This document shows positions 23,299 through 32,195 of a stretch of 36,758 nt of DNA, piece by piece. The stretch comes from Pelomonas sp036404855. GTDB lineage: Bacteria > Pseudomonadota > Gammaproteobacteria > Burkholderiales > Burkholderiaceae_C. The position numbers and the translations under genes were made by a program. Where the stretch lies: contig NZ_DASWYS010000168.1 in assembly GCF_036404855.1 (NCBI RefSeq), positions 1 to 36,758 on the forward strand, given 5' to 3'. Below the pieces are notes generated by a model that was not told where the DNA came from, did not search any database, and saw only the letters and a list, made by a program, of their open reading frames with translations. How positions within the stretch are numbered: the stretch's first letter is position 1; every line of letters begins with the position of its first letter.

Positions 23299-25768
23299 GA
23301 GCCGCAACGGCAGCGCACGCTGGACGGGTCGCCGCAACGCCATGCCCCGCCTGTGGGCGCGGGCCCGCCTTGAGAACCCCGTGGGCGCGTTCGTGCCTTT
23401 CTCATCGCTGGTCAGCGAGACCGATGTCGTCACGCGGGGCGGAGACTACCTTAGGGTGTGGCGGCTCGACGGCGTGCCGTTCGAGTGCGCGGACGAGCAA
23501 CTGGTGGCCGAGCGCCATGACGCGCTGTGTGGCCTGCTGCGCAATCTCGCGGGCGGTCAGTGGGCCGTCTGGACACACCGGCTGCATCGGGCCGTGACCG
23601 ACCGGCTGCAGGATCCGGACGCGCCCGGATTCGCCCGGGATCTGTCGCGCGCCTACCAAGGCCGGCTCGGCGAGCGGCCCATGATGAGCAACGAGCTCTA
23701 CCTGACGCTGGTCTATCGCCCCCATGCCACCCGCATGGGCAGGGCCTTGCAATCCCGGCAGCGCACGCGCGCCGCTCTCGTCGAAGCGCAGGCCGATGCA
23801 CTCCGCATGATGGAAGAGCGCACAGCGCTGGTCCAGCGCATCATGCGCGGCTTCTCGCCCCGGCTGCTCGGCAACCGCGAGGCCTGCGGCCGCCGGTACT
23901 CCGAGCTGGCCGAGTTTCTGGGCTTCCTGGTCAATGGCCGGTGGCGCGCCATCCCGATGGCGGCCGGGGCGCTGTATCGGACGCTGCCCACCACGCGGCT
24001 GAGCTTCGGCGGCGACAAGCTGGAGCTGCGGCACGGCGACGAGCGCCGCTATGCGGCACTCGTCGACATCAAGGAGTACGCCGATGCCGTGGAACCGGGC
24101 GTGCTTGATGCGCTGCTCTACGAGGCCAGCGAGTTCATCGAGACGCAGAGCTTCTCCATCCTGCCGCGGCGCGAGGCGATGCGTGCGCTGGAACTCCAGC
24201 GCGACCAGCTGATCGCCAGCGACGACGTCGTCGCGACCCAGATCGACGAGATGGACGTCGCACTGAACGAGCTGGGCGACGGGCAGTTCTGCATGGGCGA
24301 GTACCACTACTCGCTGGTCGTCTTCGGCGACAGCGTCGCCGATGCGGGACGCCGGGCCGCGAATGCCATGGGCGCCATCAGCGAGTCCTCCAGCCTCCAG
24401 ATGTCACCTGTCGACCTGGTGGCCGATGCAGCATGGTTTGCCCAGCTCCCCGGCAACTGGCAGTGGCGACCGCGAGACGCCAAGCTGTCGTCCCGCGCCT
24501 TCGCTGCCCTGTCCAGCGCCCACAACTTCGCCAGTGGCAAACGCGACGGCAACCCCTGGGGCGAAGCCCTCGCGCTGATGCGCACCCCCTCTGGCCAGCC
24601 CTTCTACCTGAACCTGCACAGCAGCCCGGCTGACGAGGACTCGGTGGACAAGAAGCTGCCAGGCAACACGCTCATCATCGGCTCGACCGGCGTCGGCAAG
24701 ACGACGCTGGAGATGTTCCTGCTCACGTTGACGCGCAAGTGGAGCCCCGCGCCGCGCCTCGTGCTGTTCGACCTCGACCGAGGCTGCGAGATCACCATGC
24801 GCGCGCTGGGCGGCCGCTATTTCAGCCTCGAAGCGGGCAAGCCCACCGGCTGCAATCCGCTTCAGTGGGAGCCGACGCCCGCGCGAATCCAGTTCTGGGA
24901 GCAGCTGATCCGGACCTGCCTGGCGACGCCGGCCCTGCCGCTGATGCCCGCGGATGAACGGGCCATCGCCCAGGCGGTCCGGGCAGTTGCCCTGATGCCC
25001 GCATCGTTGCGACGCCTCTCCACCGTCCGCCAGAACCTTCCCAGGGCCGGCGAGAACAGCCTCTACGAGCGGCTCGGCCGCTGGTGCGAAGGCGGGCCAC
25101 TCGGCTGGGTGTTCGACCAGGCCAACGACCGGCTTCTGGACCTCAAGGCTGCATCGGTGATCGCCTTCGACACGAGCGAGTTCCTGGACCTGCCGGAAGT
25201 CCGCACGCCGGTCATGATGTACCTGCTGCAGGTCATGCAGGAGCTGGTCAACGGCGAGCGCCTGATCTACGTGATCTCGGAGTTCTGGAAGGCCCTGGAC
25301 CACGAGATCTTCAGCGAGTTCGCCAAGCAGAAGCAAAAGACCATCCGCAAGCAGAACGGCCTGGGCATCTTTGACACCCAGAGTCCCTCTGACGTGCTGC
25401 GCCATCCCATCGGCCGCACCATGATCGAACAGAGCGTGACCAAGATCTTCCTGGCCAATCCGGAAGCGGTACGCGAAGAGTACGTGGACGGTTTCGGCCT
25501 CAGCGAGGCCGAGTTCGACATCGTCCGCAGCCTTGGCGCCCAGGGCGGCCGCCGCTTCCTTGTCAAGCAGGGCCATGCGAGCGCCCTTTGCGAACTCGAC
25601 CTCGCCGGTCTGGATGACTTCGTCACGGTCCTCTCCGCGACGACTGACAACATCGCGCTCCTCGACGCCGTCCGCGCAGAGCATGGCAACGATCCGTTTC
25701 AGTGGCTTCCCGCGCTGCTGCGCGAGGTTCACGATCGCAAACTTCGCAATCCCGGGAGAGCAGCGTGA
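23282..25768 (+). CDS. virB4: VirB4-type secretion ATPase
   Basis: 828-residue ATPase that powers pilus assembly and substrate transfer. The N-terminal VirB4 domain contains VSETDVVTRGGDYLRVWRLDGVPFE and the long helical part before the ATPase. Walker A is GSTGVGKTTLEMF at about residue 467, Walker B-like LVLFDLDRGCEIT follows, and YVISEFWKALDHE and KQNGLGIFDTQSPSDVL are typical downstream motifs. The ATG at 23282 overlaps virB3 and has GGGGAG upstream. The gene ends in a GTGA overlap with the next small gene. Confidence 0.92.
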   Translation: MLGMHESRNGSARWTGRRNAMPRLWARARLENPVGAFVPFSSLVSETDVVTRGGDYLRVWRLDGVPFECADEQLVAERHDALCGLLRNLAGGQWAVWTHRLHRAVTDRLQDPDAPGFARDLSRAYQGRLGERPMMSNELYLTLVYRPHATRMGRALQSRQRTRAALVEAQADALRMMEERTALVQRIMRGFSPRLLGNREACGRRYSELAEFLGFLVNGRWRAIPMAAGALYRTLPTTRLSFGGDKLELRHGDERRYAALVDIKEYADAVEPGVLDALLYEASEFIETQSFSILPRREAMRALELQRDQLIASDDVVATQIDEMDVALNELGDGQFCMGEYHYSLVVFGDSVADAGRRAANAMGAISESSSLQMSPVDLVADAAWFAQLPGNWQWRPRDAKLSSRAFAALSSAHNFASGKRDGNPWGEALALMRTPSGQPFYLNLHSSPADEDSVDKKLPGNTLIIGSTGVGKTTLEMFLLTLTRKWSPAPRLVLFDLDRGCEITMRALGGRYFSLEAGKPTGCNPLQWEPTPARIQFWEQLIRTCLATPALPLMPADERAIAQAVRAVALMPASLRRLSTVRQNLPRAGENSLYERLGRWCEGGPLGWVFDQANDRLLDLKAASVIAFDTSEFLDLPEVRTPVMMYLLQVMQELVNGERLIYVISEFWKALDHEIFSEFAKQKQKTIRKQNGLGIFDTQSPSDVLRHPIGRTMIEQSVTKIFLANPEAVREEYVDGFGLSEAEFDIVRSLGAQGGRRFLVKQGHASALCELDLAGLDDFVTVLSATTDNIALLDAVRAEHGNDPFQWLPALLREVHDRKLRNPGRAA

Positions 25769-26175
25769 ACCTCATCACCAAGTTCCTTGCGCTTGCTTCG
25801 ACTGCCATGCTGGCGGCGTCGGTACAGGCACAGTTCGTCAAGGGCAACGAAGCCGTCACCATCAGGGCCGATGGAAGCCGGGAGGTCGCTACGCCACCTC
25901 TCCCCAGTTTCAAGCTCGGGCCGCCGTGCCAGGCGGACAACCCGGGATGCGCTTCAAGGGGCTGGCTGATGCTGGAGACCCGCGAGGGGCTTCGGGAGTG
26001 CACGGAGTTTTATGCGCGACCTGGCACCTGCCGCGCCTCGACATATGGGGCCGTGCAGCGGCCTCGACTATGGGTGATTCGGGTCCAGGGCAAGTGGCTG
26101 CAATGCCCGCGTCCGGATGTGACCAGCGGCTGCGTGAGCACCAAGGCACTGCCGCCGGTGGCCCAGCTCCAGTGA
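25765..26175 (+). CDS. Small exported six-cysteine protein of the secretion operon
   Basis: 136-residue protein I do not place in a family. It starts at a GTG overlapping the virB4 stop (GTGA), with GGGAG upstream, and begins with a signal peptide (MNLITKFLALASTAMLAASV, ending QAQ). The mature part has six cysteines, suggesting three disulfides in the periplasm, and a proline-rich C-terminus. Its place between virB4 and virB6, where virB5 often sits, suggests a structural or accessory role in the channel. The first start available as ATG at 25702 lies inside virB4 and gives no signal peptide. Confidence 0.75.
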   Translation: MNLITKFLALASTAMLAASVQAQFVKGNEAVTIRADGSREVATPPLPSFKLGPPCQADNPGCASRGWLMLETREGLRECTEFYARPGTCRASTYGAVQRPRLWVIRVQGKWLQCPRPDVTSGCVSTKALPPVAQLQ

Positions 26176-26190
26176 ACCAAGGGCAGTGAC

Positions 26191-27255
26191 ATGTTCACCT
26201 GGGTGGGGACTCAGTTCGACAGCTTGCTGAACACGTACGTGGTTGGCGTTGTGTCGGCGCTGATGGCCGCCATCGCCCCCATCGCTCTGACAGCCATGAC
26301 GCTGTGGATCGCGCTCTATGGCTGGGCGGTCCTCAGGCATGAGGTGTCGGAGACGTTGCCTGACTTCATGTGGCGGGTCTTCAAGATCGGCCTGGTGCTG
26401 GCCTTCGCGCTTCAGTCCGGGATCTACATCAGCCACGTGGCGGACACCGCGAACGCCCTGGGTACCGGTGTGGCCACCACATTCCTTCCCGCGTCTGCCA
26501 ACCCCGCCGCGATCAGCAGTCCCTACGCCCTGCTCGACGCCTTCAACGATGGCGCCAGCCAACTGGTGCTGGACCTGCTGAAGGAAGCGGGAATCATGCG
26601 CCCGGACCTGCTGTTCGCCGCGGTCGTGACCGCATTCGGCAACGTGGCCTTCCTGTGTATTGCCCTGTTCATCGTCGTTCTCGCCAAGGTGTTCATGACA
26701 TTCACCCTCGCCGTGGGGCCGCTGTTCATCCTCTGCCTCGCCTGGCGGCCGACCGCGAGGTTCTTCGACAGCTGGCTGTCCATGCTCCTGAACTCGGTGG
26801 TGCTGGCCTGGTTTGCGTTCTTCGCGCTCGGCTTGAGCGCGTCTATGGGTAGCTCCTTAGTGCAGGCCATTCAGGATCAAGGCGGCTTCCTGGGCCCGAC
26901 ATTCAATGTCGTGGCCGAGTCGCTGAAGTACTGCATCGTCATGGTGCTCTTGGCCATCGTCTGCTTCCAGGCGCCGGGGCTCGCCGCCGCGCTGACGGGC
27001 GGCCTCGCCGTTCAGCAGGGCGTCCAGATGATCCAGAACGTCCTGACGGTGTCAGGCCTGCGGTCCAGCGGTGCTGGCGGCACTGGCCACATCGGGTCCC
27101 AAGGCGGCATCGTCCGGCCCGGTGCAGGCCTGCCCTTCATGGCCGGCCGGGCGGCCGCTACCGCCGCGGCCGCATCCACACGAACGGCCCGGCAGGGCTA
27201 TGGGGCCGCAAGGACCGCGGCCTACCGGCTCGCCGCGCTACGCGGCAGGTCATGA
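26191..27255 (+). CDS. virB6: VirB6-type polytopic membrane protein
   Basis: 354-residue inner-membrane channel component. Several hydrophobic segments are visible, for example VSALMAAIAPIALTAMTLWI, VAFLCIALFIVVLAKVFMTF, SVVLAWFAFFALGLSASM and YCIVMVLLAIVCFQAPGL. The conserved tryptophan-rich loop VGPLFILCLAWRPTARFFDSW is as in VirB6/TrbL. The C-terminal 90 residues are Gly/Ala-rich and probably cytoplasmic. The ATG at 26191 follows the small exported protein by 15 bases. VirB6 helps pass DNA across the inner membrane. Confidence 0.88.
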   Translation: MFTWVGTQFDSLLNTYVVGVVSALMAAIAPIALTAMTLWIALYGWAVLRHEVSETLPDFMWRVFKIGLVLAFALQSGIYISHVADTANALGTGVATTFLPASANPAAISSPYALLDAFNDGASQLVLDLLKEAGIMRPDLLFAAVVTAFGNVAFLCIALFIVVLAKVFMTFTLAVGPLFILCLAWRPTARFFDSWLSMLLNSVVLAWFAFFALGLSASMGSSLVQAIQDQGGFLGPTFNVVAESLKYCIVMVLLAIVCFQAPGLAAALTGGLAVQQGVQMIQNVLTVSGLRSSGAGGTGHIGSQGGIVRPGAGLPFMAGRAAATAAAASTRTARQGYGAARTAAYRLAALRGRS

Positions 27256-27280
27256 CCCGCATTCGACAAGGAACTTCGCC

Positions 27281-27979
27281 ATGAATGCCCTGATTCCGAA
27301 ACTCGTCGCCACCATCGCCCTTGCCGCGTCCACTGGGTCGGCCATAGCGCAGGGCATGCCGGTCATCGACGTGGCTAACCTCCTGCAGACCGTGCAGCAG
27401 GTGATCAACGACATCACCAAGATCAACAACCAGGTGCAGCAGATCACCCAGCTGCAGGCCCAGTTGAGCAGCATCAACGGCGCCCGCAATCTCGGCGATG
27501 TCTTCAACAACCCCCTGCTGATGAACTACGTGCCGGCCAAGGCCCACCTGCACCTCAATGCGGTGGATGCGTCGGGCTACGACGGCCTCATCCCGACGGC
27601 GCGGTCCCTGCGCGACTCAGCGATGGTCTACAACTGCCTGGACCTCGCGGGCCCGTCTCGCCTCAGGTGCCAGGCCAGGCTGGCCCAGCCCTACCAGCAC
27701 AAGGGCCTGATCCAGGACGCGATGACGGCCGCGGCCGGACGCCTGTCCCAGATCCGGTCCCTGATGACCCAGGTCAACGCGACGACCGATCAGAAGGCGA
27801 TCCAGGAGATGCAGGCGCGCATCGGCGCCGAGGGGACGCTGCTCAGCCATGAGATGTCCCAGCTGCAGATGCTGCAGAGCATGGCAGACAGCGAAGCGCG
27901 CATCGAGCGGTCGCGGGACCGTGAACGCCAGTACGAGATGCTGAGCCGCAAGGGCAAGGTCTCCACCTACCTTCCCTGA
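27281..27979 (+). CDS. virB5: VirB5-type minor pilin
   Basis: 232-residue exported, helical protein. A signal peptide (MNALIPKLVATIALAASTGS, ending AIAQ) leads into VIDVANLLQTVQQVINDITK and a coiled stretch rich in Q, N and L (QVQQITQLQAQLSSING). The C-terminal part is also a long helix (LSHEMSQLQMLQSMADSEARI). This is the VirB5/TraC layout, a minor pilin at the pilus tip that helps with recipient contact. It comes after virB6 rather than before it as in Agrobacterium. The ATG at 27281 is chosen for the signal peptide; longer readings from 27071 lie in virB6. Confidence 0.85.
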   Translation: MNALIPKLVATIALAASTGSAIAQGMPVIDVANLLQTVQQVINDITKINNQVQQITQLQAQLSSINGARNLGDVFNNPLLMNYVPAKAHLHLNAVDASGYDGLIPTARSLRDSAMVYNCLDLAGPSRLRCQARLAQPYQHKGLIQDAMTAAAGRLSQIRSLMTQVNATTDQKAIQEMQARIGAEGTLLSHEMSQLQMLQSMADSEARIERSRDRERQYEMLSRKGKVSTYLP

Positions 27980-28010
27980 CACCCCGCCCAGCGCCCAACG
28001 AAAGCCCCCC

Positions 28011-28784
28011 ATGAACGCCGTCCTGACGCCAGGAGAAGCCGCTGCATTGCCCGTTCACGTCGATCCTGCGGACGCGTCGCCGCCGGAGGCTCACGAGATC
28101 CAGGCCAACCGGGCCTGGGAGGTCGACCGCGCGGAAATGCTTGAACGATCCGAACGCCGGGCCTGGCGCGTGGCCGGCTCGAGCCTCGCGCTGGCCCTGG
28201 TCGGCATGGCGGCCGTGTTCGCGCAGGGGCCCTTGCGCCGCGTTGTCGAGATTCCCATCGTCGTCGACCGCGTCACCGGCGAAACCACGGTGCAGCAGCG
28301 GCTCAGCGTCGAGTCCATCCCGCCCATGGACGCCCTGGACAAGCACAACCTCGCCACCTTCGTGCGCGCCCGCGAGGGCTACAGCTGGATGTTCCTGCAG
28401 CGGGACTTCGACCAGGTGGCGCGCATGGCGGTCCCTGCGGTCTTCACCGACTACAACCGCCAGTTCGAAGGCGCCGCCGCGCTGCACAAGCGGATCGGCG
28501 CCACGGAGGAATGGCGGATCCACATCGTGGGGGTGCGGCTCTCGGCGGCCGGCCGGGCGGGCAACCGGGGGGACGCCACGGTCACCTACGACAAGGTGGT
28601 CCGCCTGACCGATCGCACCCTGCCCGAGGTCAGGACCCGACACGTCGCCACTGCGGTCTACCAGTACCAGCCCAAGGTGCTGGCCCGGGAGACCGACCGC
28701 CTGGAGAACCCGTTCGGCTTTGTCGTGACCGCCTACCGCTCGGACCCCGAGATCAACACGGCCCCGCCGGAGGCCCAGCCATGA
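28011..28784 (+). CDS. virB8: VirB8-type assembly factor
   Basis: 257-residue bitopic inner-membrane protein. A cytoplasmic N-terminus is followed by one helix (VAGSSLALALVGMAAVFAQG) and a periplasmic domain of the VirB8 kind (VEIPIVVDRVTGETTVQQRL, YSWMFLQRDFDQVARMA, NRQFEGAAALHKRIG, YDKVVRLTD). VirB8 nucleates the channel and binds VirB9 and VirB10. The ATG at 28011 is 31 bases after virB5; its stop overlaps the virB9 start by 4 bases. Confidence 0.88.
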   Translation: MNAVLTPGEAAALPVHVDPADASPPEAHEIQANRAWEVDRAEMLERSERRAWRVAGSSLALALVGMAAVFAQGPLRRVVEIPIVVDRVTGETTVQQRLSVESIPPMDALDKHNLATFVRAREGYSWMFLQRDFDQVARMAVPAVFTDYNRQFEGAAALHKRIGATEEWRIHIVGVRLSAAGRAGNRGDATVTYDKVVRLTDRTLPEVRTRHVATAVYQYQPKVLARETDRLENPFGFVVTAYRSDPEINTAPPEAQP

Positions 28785-29695
28785 CACGCCTCGGCACCGC
28801 CGTGTGCTTCCTGGCGGGCGCTGTCGGTCTCGCCGGCGTGGCGACCGCCGAACCGCCCGACCCGCGGCTGCGCACCGTGGCGTACGACCCGGCGGGGGTC
28901 GTCACCGTGCCCGTCAAGCGGGGCACGGTGACCCTCATCGTCCTCGGGACCGACGAAGCCATCGCCCAGGTCGCGTCAGGTCTCGGCGCCGATTGCGCGA
29001 AGCCCGAAGCCTCCTGGTGCGTGGCGGCGCAAGCCGGGGGACGCACGATCTTCGTCAAGCCCAAGACGGCTGCGACCGCCGCCAACAACCTCACCGTGGT
29101 GACCGACCGCCGCGTCCACAACTTCCGGCTCGCGGTGCTGGAGGACCGGGATCCCCGACCGCCGCTGTACCGGCTGGTCGTGAAGGCGCCGTCCCCGCCA
29201 CCGTCCCCGGCATCGGCCGCGCCACCATTCCCGCCGTGGCCCCCGCTGCCGGTCCTCGCGTTGCCCCCTGCCCCGTCGCCCGCACAGCTCGTCGCCGAAC
29301 GGCTGCAGGCCAAGCCCCAGGTCATGAACACCCGGTATTCCCTGGCCGAAGGGCCGCAGTCCGAGGACATCGTGCCCACCCTGGTCTTCGACGACGGCAG
29401 GTTCACCTACATGCGGTTCCCCGGCCACCGTGAAGTGCCGGCCGTCTTTCACGTGCAGGGAGACGGAAGCGAGACGCTGGTCAACACCCGCATGGAAGAC
29501 GACCTGCTGGTGGTCGACCGCGTCAGCCGCCGCCTGATGCTGCGGGCCGGCCATGCCGTCGTGGGGCTCTGGAACGACGCCTTCGACCTGGACGGCGCGC
29601 CCCCCGAGCAAGGCACCACCGTGACCGGCGTTCAGCGCGTGCTCAGGGCCGCACCCACCGGCGCCGCGGGCTCGCTCGACGGAGGGACACCATGA
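28781..29695 (+). CDS. virB9: VirB9-type outer-membrane core protein
   Basis: 304-residue exported component of the outer-membrane core complex. A signal peptide (MTRLGTAVCFLAGAVGLAGV, ending ATA) is followed by the N-terminal domain (VAYDPAGVVTVPVKRGTVTLIVLG, TNNLTVVTDRRVHNFRLAV). A long proline-rich linker (around residues 143-168) leads to the C-terminal domain that binds VirB7 and VirB10 (VLVFDDGRFTYMRFPGHREV-like stretch, RRLMLRAGHAVVGLWN). It starts in a 4-base overlap with virB8 and ends in one with virB10. Confidence 0.88.
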   Translation: MTRLGTAVCFLAGAVGLAGVATAEPPDPRLRTVAYDPAGVVTVPVKRGTVTLIVLGTDEAIAQVASGLGADCAKPEASWCVAAQAGGRTIFVKPKTAATAANNLTVVTDRRVHNFRLAVLEDRDPRPPLYRLVVKAPSPPPSPASAAPPFPPWPPLPVLALPPAPSPAQLVAERLQAKPQVMNTRYSLAEGPQSEDIVPTLVFDDGRFTYMRFPGHREVPAVFHVQGDGSETLVNTRMEDDLLVVDRVSRRLMLRAGHAVVGLWNDAFDLDGAPPEQGTTVTGVQRVLRAAPTGAAGSLDGGTP

Positions 29696-31119
29696 CCGGC
29701 AGCCCGCAGCCGCACGGACCGGGCGAACCACCGGCAGAGACCCCCACCCTGGCCCCGCTGTCGGGAGAGGCGGGCATTCCCGATGTGGCGGCCCCGTCCC
29801 GGACCGCCGTGTCCCGCAAGGGCGTGCTGGCCGTCGCCATGCTGGTGCTCAGCCTGATCGTGGTGTCCGCACTCGCGATCCATCGGTTCGCCGCCAGCGC
29901 ACGCCACGATGGCGCCGAGGACCGACTGAACGGCGACAAGCCCGCCGCCGCCGCCGCAGAGCCCCGCAAGCTGGAGATGCACGCCCGGCCTGCCGCTGCC
30001 TCCGCACCCTCCACCGCGCCCCGGATTCCCGGCCTCCTGCCGGACGACGACGACGTCGAACCCATCGGCGTTCGACGCACCGGCGCGGCCGACGGCACGC
30101 CCGTTGGCCCGGGGGCCGGACCGGCCCGCACCTCGCCGGAGGATGCCCCGGTCCTGCTGGTCACGACCCCGCCGTTATCGTCCGGCGCCGCGCCCGTACC
30201 GCACGCGCCGGGGGACGCGCGCTCGTCGGACGATGTCCAGGACCCGTTGGCGGCGACCTCCCGGCACCTGCAGGCCTACCAGCGCCAGCTGCAGGGAGTC
30301 CTCGACAACCTGGCCCAGTCGACCGACCTGGCGACACGCGACCTGACAGCTCGTGACGCCGCGCCCGCGACGACGTCGTCCCCGCCGCTTGCGGCGGGTC
30401 GGGCTTCGCAGGTGCCCGGCGGCTCCGTGCCGGCCGGATTATTCGGCGGCCAGTTGCAGGGTTCTGCAACACCCCGGGTCTCGGCCGCCTTGCTGGGCAA
30501 CCGCAGCTTGACCCTGCCCAAGGGCACCGCCTTCACCTGCGCGCTCAAGACGCGGGTGGTCAGCGCCACCTCGGGGCTGGTCGGCTGCCAGGTTCAGCGC
30601 CATGTCTATGGCGACGATGGCCGTGTCCTGCTGATCGAGCGGGGCTCGCACCTGGACGGCGAGTACCGCATCGCCGTCGTCCGGCCCGGCACGGTGCGGA
30701 TCCCCGTCCTGTGGACGCGCCTGCGCACCCCGCTCGGCGTCACCGTGGACCTCGAGTCCCCCGCCACGGGCCCGCTCGGCGAATCCGGCATCGACGGCCA
30801 CGTCGACAACCGCTGGAGCGAGCGCCTCGGCGCCGCGATGCTGCTGTCGCTGATCGACGACTCGGTGAAGGTGGTCCTCCAGAACCAGACCCAGGAGCAC
30901 CGCGGCGACACCCTCGTCCTGTCGTCCACGACGGCGAACACCAGCAAGCTGGCCGAGAAGGTGCTCGACAGCACCATCAACATCCCGCCGCTGGTCTACC
31001 AGAACCAGGGCGGGATCGTCGGCATCCACGTCGCGCGGGACGTCGACTTCTCGTCCGTCTACACGCTGGCGCCCTCCTCCACGGGCCTGCACCAGCCTGC
31101 ACCGGCCTTGATGCCATGA
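29692..31119 (+). CDS. virB10: VirB10-type energy-sensing channel protein
   Basis: 475-residue protein spanning both membranes. A short cytoplasmic N-terminus precedes one membrane helix (VLAVAMLVLSLIVVSALAI, residues 44-62), then a Pro/Ala-rich periplasmic linker of about 180 residues, then the conserved C-terminal domain (LPKGTAFTCALKTRVVSATS, CQVQRHVYGDDGRVLLIERG, LWTRLRTPLGVTVDLESPAT, PPLVYQNQGGIVGIHVARDV). VirB10 links inner-membrane ATPases to the outer pore. It overlaps virB9 and virB11 by 4 bases each. Confidence 0.9.
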   Translation: MTGSPQPHGPGEPPAETPTLAPLSGEAGIPDVAAPSRTAVSRKGVLAVAMLVLSLIVVSALAIHRFAASARHDGAEDRLNGDKPAAAAAEPRKLEMHARPAAASAPSTAPRIPGLLPDDDDVEPIGVRRTGAADGTPVGPGAGPARTSPEDAPVLLVTTPPLSSGAAPVPHAPGDARSSDDVQDPLAATSRHLQAYQRQLQGVLDNLAQSTDLATRDLTARDAAPATTSSPPLAAGRASQVPGGSVPAGLFGGQLQGSATPRVSAALLGNRSLTLPKGTAFTCALKTRVVSATSGLVGCQVQRHVYGDDGRVLLIERGSHLDGEYRIAVVRPGTVRIPVLWTRLRTPLGVTVDLESPATGPLGESGIDGHVDNRWSERLGAAMLLSLIDDSVKVVLQNQTQEHRGDTLVLSSTTANTSKLAEKVLDSTINIPPLVYQNQGGIVGIHVARDVDFSSVYTLAPSSTGLHQPAPALMP

Positions 31120-32195
31120 ACATGCCCCCGTCTACCCGGGACCCTGGCGAGCAGGCGTGGCGTGGAGACGCCACCTCGGTGATCGAGTTCCTGCGCCCCC
31201 TGCGCCAGCACCTCGATGCCGATGGGGTCCAGGAGGTCTGCGTCAACCGGCCCGGCGAGCTCTTCATCGAGACCGCGGACGGCTGGCGGCTCGTCGAGGC
31301 GCCCGAGATGACCCAGGAACGCTGCCTGTCGCTGGCCACCGCCGTCGCGACGTATGGCGACCAGCAGATCAACCAGGAACGGCCGCTGCTGTCCGCGACG
31401 CTGCCCAGCGGCGAGCGCGTGCAGTTCGCGATCCCGCCGGCGGTCTCGCGTGGCACGGTTTCCATCACGCTGCGCAAGCCGGCCACCGTGCTCCGGACGC
31501 TGGAGGACTTCGAGCGTGACGGCCTGTTTGCACGCACGGTCTGCGCCGCACCCGGCCGCGGGGACCTCCAGCCTTTCGAAGCGGAGCTGCTGCGGCTCAA
31601 GCAGGCGCGCCGCTTCAAGGACTTCCTGCGCCTGGCCGTGCGCGAGCGTCAGACCATGGCCCTCAGCGGCAGGACCGGGTCGGGCAAGACGACCCTGATG
31701 CGGAGCCTGGTCGAGGAGGTCCCGAAGCACGAGCGCCTCATCACCCTCCAGGACGCGGCCGAGCTGACGCTGCCCCACCACCCCAACGCCGTCCACCTCT
31801 TCTACAGCAAGGGCGCCCAGGGCACCGCGCGGGTCACGCCCAAGTCACTGCTGGAGGCCTGCCTGCGGATGAAGCCCGACCGCATCTTCCTCGCCGAGGT
31901 CCGGGGCGACGAGTGCTTCCACTTCGTCCGCCTGGCGGCCTCCGGCCATCCGGGCAGCATCACCAGCGTCCACGCCGGCAGCTGCGCGCTGGCGTTCGAA
32001 CAGATGGCCCTGATGATCCGCGAGACCGGGGCCGGCGGTGGCCTGTCGATGGAGGAGATCCATCGACTGCTCGGCATCGTCGTCGACGTCGTCGTCCAGT
32101 TCCAGCACGACGAGCGGGGGCGGTTCATCTCGGAGATCCACTACGAGCCGCGGGCCCGGCGGCTGGCCCGCCCCGGTGCGGCGGCGCGGCCATGA
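31116..32195 (+). CDS. virB11: VirB11-type hexameric ATPase
   Basis: 359-residue cytoplasmic secretion ATPase. The N-terminal domain has VQEVCVNRPGELFIETADGW. The C-terminal RecA-like domain has Walker A GRTGSGKTTLM (from about residue 185), an Asp/Glu segment (ITLQDAAELTLPHHPNAVHL), Walker B-like PDRIFLAEVRGDECFHF and the His box GHPGSITSVHAGS. It switches the channel between pilus assembly and DNA transfer. The ATG at 31116 overlaps the virB10 stop; the stop overlaps virD4. Confidence 0.93.
   Translation: MNMPPSTRDPGEQAWRGDATSVIEFLRPLRQHLDADGVQEVCVNRPGELFIETADGWRLVEAPEMTQERCLSLATAVATYGDQQINQERPLLSATLPSGERVQFAIPPAVSRGTVSITLRKPATVLRTLEDFERDGLFARTVCAAPGRGDLQPFEAELLRLKQARRFKDFLRLAVRERQTMALSGRTGSGKTTLMRSLVEEVPKHERLITLQDAAELTLPHHPNAVHLFYSKGAQGTARVTPKSLLEACLRMKPDRIFLAEVRGDECFHFVRLAASGHPGSITSVHAGSCALAFEQMALMIRETGAGGGLSMEEIHRLLGIVVDVVVQFQHDERGRFISEIHYEPRARRLARPGAAARP

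Noticed and set aside
24404..25732. 442-codon open frame on the minus strand
   Set aside because: Antisense shadow of virB4, without domain motifs.
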